Of a DNA stretch of 64,000 bases, positions 63,515 to 64,000 are shown piece by piece. Location: NCBI GenBank assembly GCA_026419785.1, contig JAODTK010000333.1:124001-188000 (forward strand), in the 5' to 3' direction. The DNA is from Sclerodactyla briareus. Taxonomy: Eukaryota; Echinodermata; Holothuroidea; Dendrochirotida; Sclerodactylidae. Position 1 is the stretch's first letter; each line of letters begins with the position of its first letter. The notes beneath the pieces were generated by a model. The model saw only the letters and a program-made list of their open reading frames with translations. It had not been told where the DNA came from and did no database searches. Both the position numbers and the translations under genes were made by a program.

Positions 63515-64000
63515 CCCAAACCTCCCAATCCTCTTGTCCATTAAACCAACATACCCAACCCTCCCAAATCCTCTTGTCCATTAAACCAACCTACCCAAAC
63601 CTCCCAAATTCTCTGTCCATTAAACCAACATAACCCAAACCTCCCAAATCCTCTGTCCATTAAACCAACATACCCAAACCTCCCAAATCCTCTTGTCCAT
63701 TAAACCAACATACCCACACCTCCCAAATCCTCTTGTCCATTAAACCACATACCCAAACCTCCAAAATCCTCTTGTCCATTAAACAAACATACCCAAACCT
63801 CCCAAATCCCTTGTCCATTAACCAACATACCCAAACCTCCCAAATCCTCTTGTCCATTAAACCAACATACCCAACCTCCCAAATCCTCTTGTCCCTTAAA
63901 CCAACATACCAAAACCTCCCAAATCCTCTTGTCCATTAACCAACATACCCCAAACCCCCAAATCCTCTTGTCCATTAAACCACATACCCAAACCTCCCAA
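63515..64000. repeat. 40-bp tandem array continuing past the window
   Basis: The unit 'acctcccaaatcctcttg' + 'tccattaaaccaacatacc' repeats about twelve times with single-base losses. The tryptophan/glycine-rich open frames on the minus strand (for example 63700-63975) are products of the repeat, not genes. The array is cut by the window end. Confidence 0.92.

Noticed and set aside
63660-63975. Overlapping minus-strand frames with repeated W-V-C-W and N-G-Q-E-D
   Set aside because: Produced by the 40-bp tandem array; no start context, domain or splice support.
62240-64000. Searched for PTEN exon 1 (basic PIP2-binding start)
   Set aside because: No matching segment found on the minus strand.

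Overview
This is a stretch of animal nuclear genome. It shows interrupted genes with GT-AG introns, kilobases of intron and intergenic DNA full of dispersed repeats, several microsatellites and minisatellites, and no prokaryotic gene density. The repeat style (long runs of TGACCT-rich, 'accaagtttcatgaaaatc'-type elements, CR1/L2-like retrotransposon remnants, a foldback element built of short tandem units) suggests a marine invertebrate, perhaps a deuterostome such as an echinoderm or hemichordate. The sequence alone does not settle the phylum.

Two real protein-coding genes can be read, both on the minus strand. At the left edge lie two exons of a BolA-family gene, best matched to BOLA1 (mitochondrial Fe-S cluster maturation); its last coding exon lies off-window. 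From about 62.2 kb down to 36.0 kb lie eight exons of PTEN, the PI(3,4,5)P3 3-phosphatase tumour suppressor. They include the WPD-like loop, the catalytic P-loop (split by an intron), the TI loop, the C2 domain, an acidic tail and a C-terminal PDZ ligand ending T-R-V. PTEN exon 1 lies beyond the right edge or is unrecognised. Conserved exons carry many single-base insertions and deletions although the splice sites survive, so the window looks like a lightly corrected long-read assembly. That is why no long ORF exists.

Layout: 0-6 kb, BOLA1 exons with repeat-filled intron. 6-12 kb, three non-LTR retrotransposon RT remnants, one interrupted by a precisely inserted 999-bp foldback element with an 8-bp target duplication. 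12-28 kb, intergenic DNA with a ~185-bp tandem array, a ~580-bp tandem family, another RT remnant, a GC-rich island, an AT-rich tract, Helitron-like (HINE-like) repeats and a hAT-type nonautonomous element. 28-35 kb, mostly unrecognised sequence. 35-36 kb, a ~140-bp minisatellite abutting the PTEN stop codon. 36-62 kb, PTEN. Its 12-kb intron 7 holds two HINE-like families, and a 53-bp minisatellite split by a 2.3-kb element with hAT-like ends. Its 8-kb intron holds a tRNA-derived SINE, a Harbinger-type MITE with TAA target duplication and a SINE-like repeat. 62-64 kb, unrecognised sequence and a 40-bp tandem array running off the end.

The two genes are functionally unrelated. Most of the other supportable content is mobile DNA, much of it nested, so insertion order can be read at several places.
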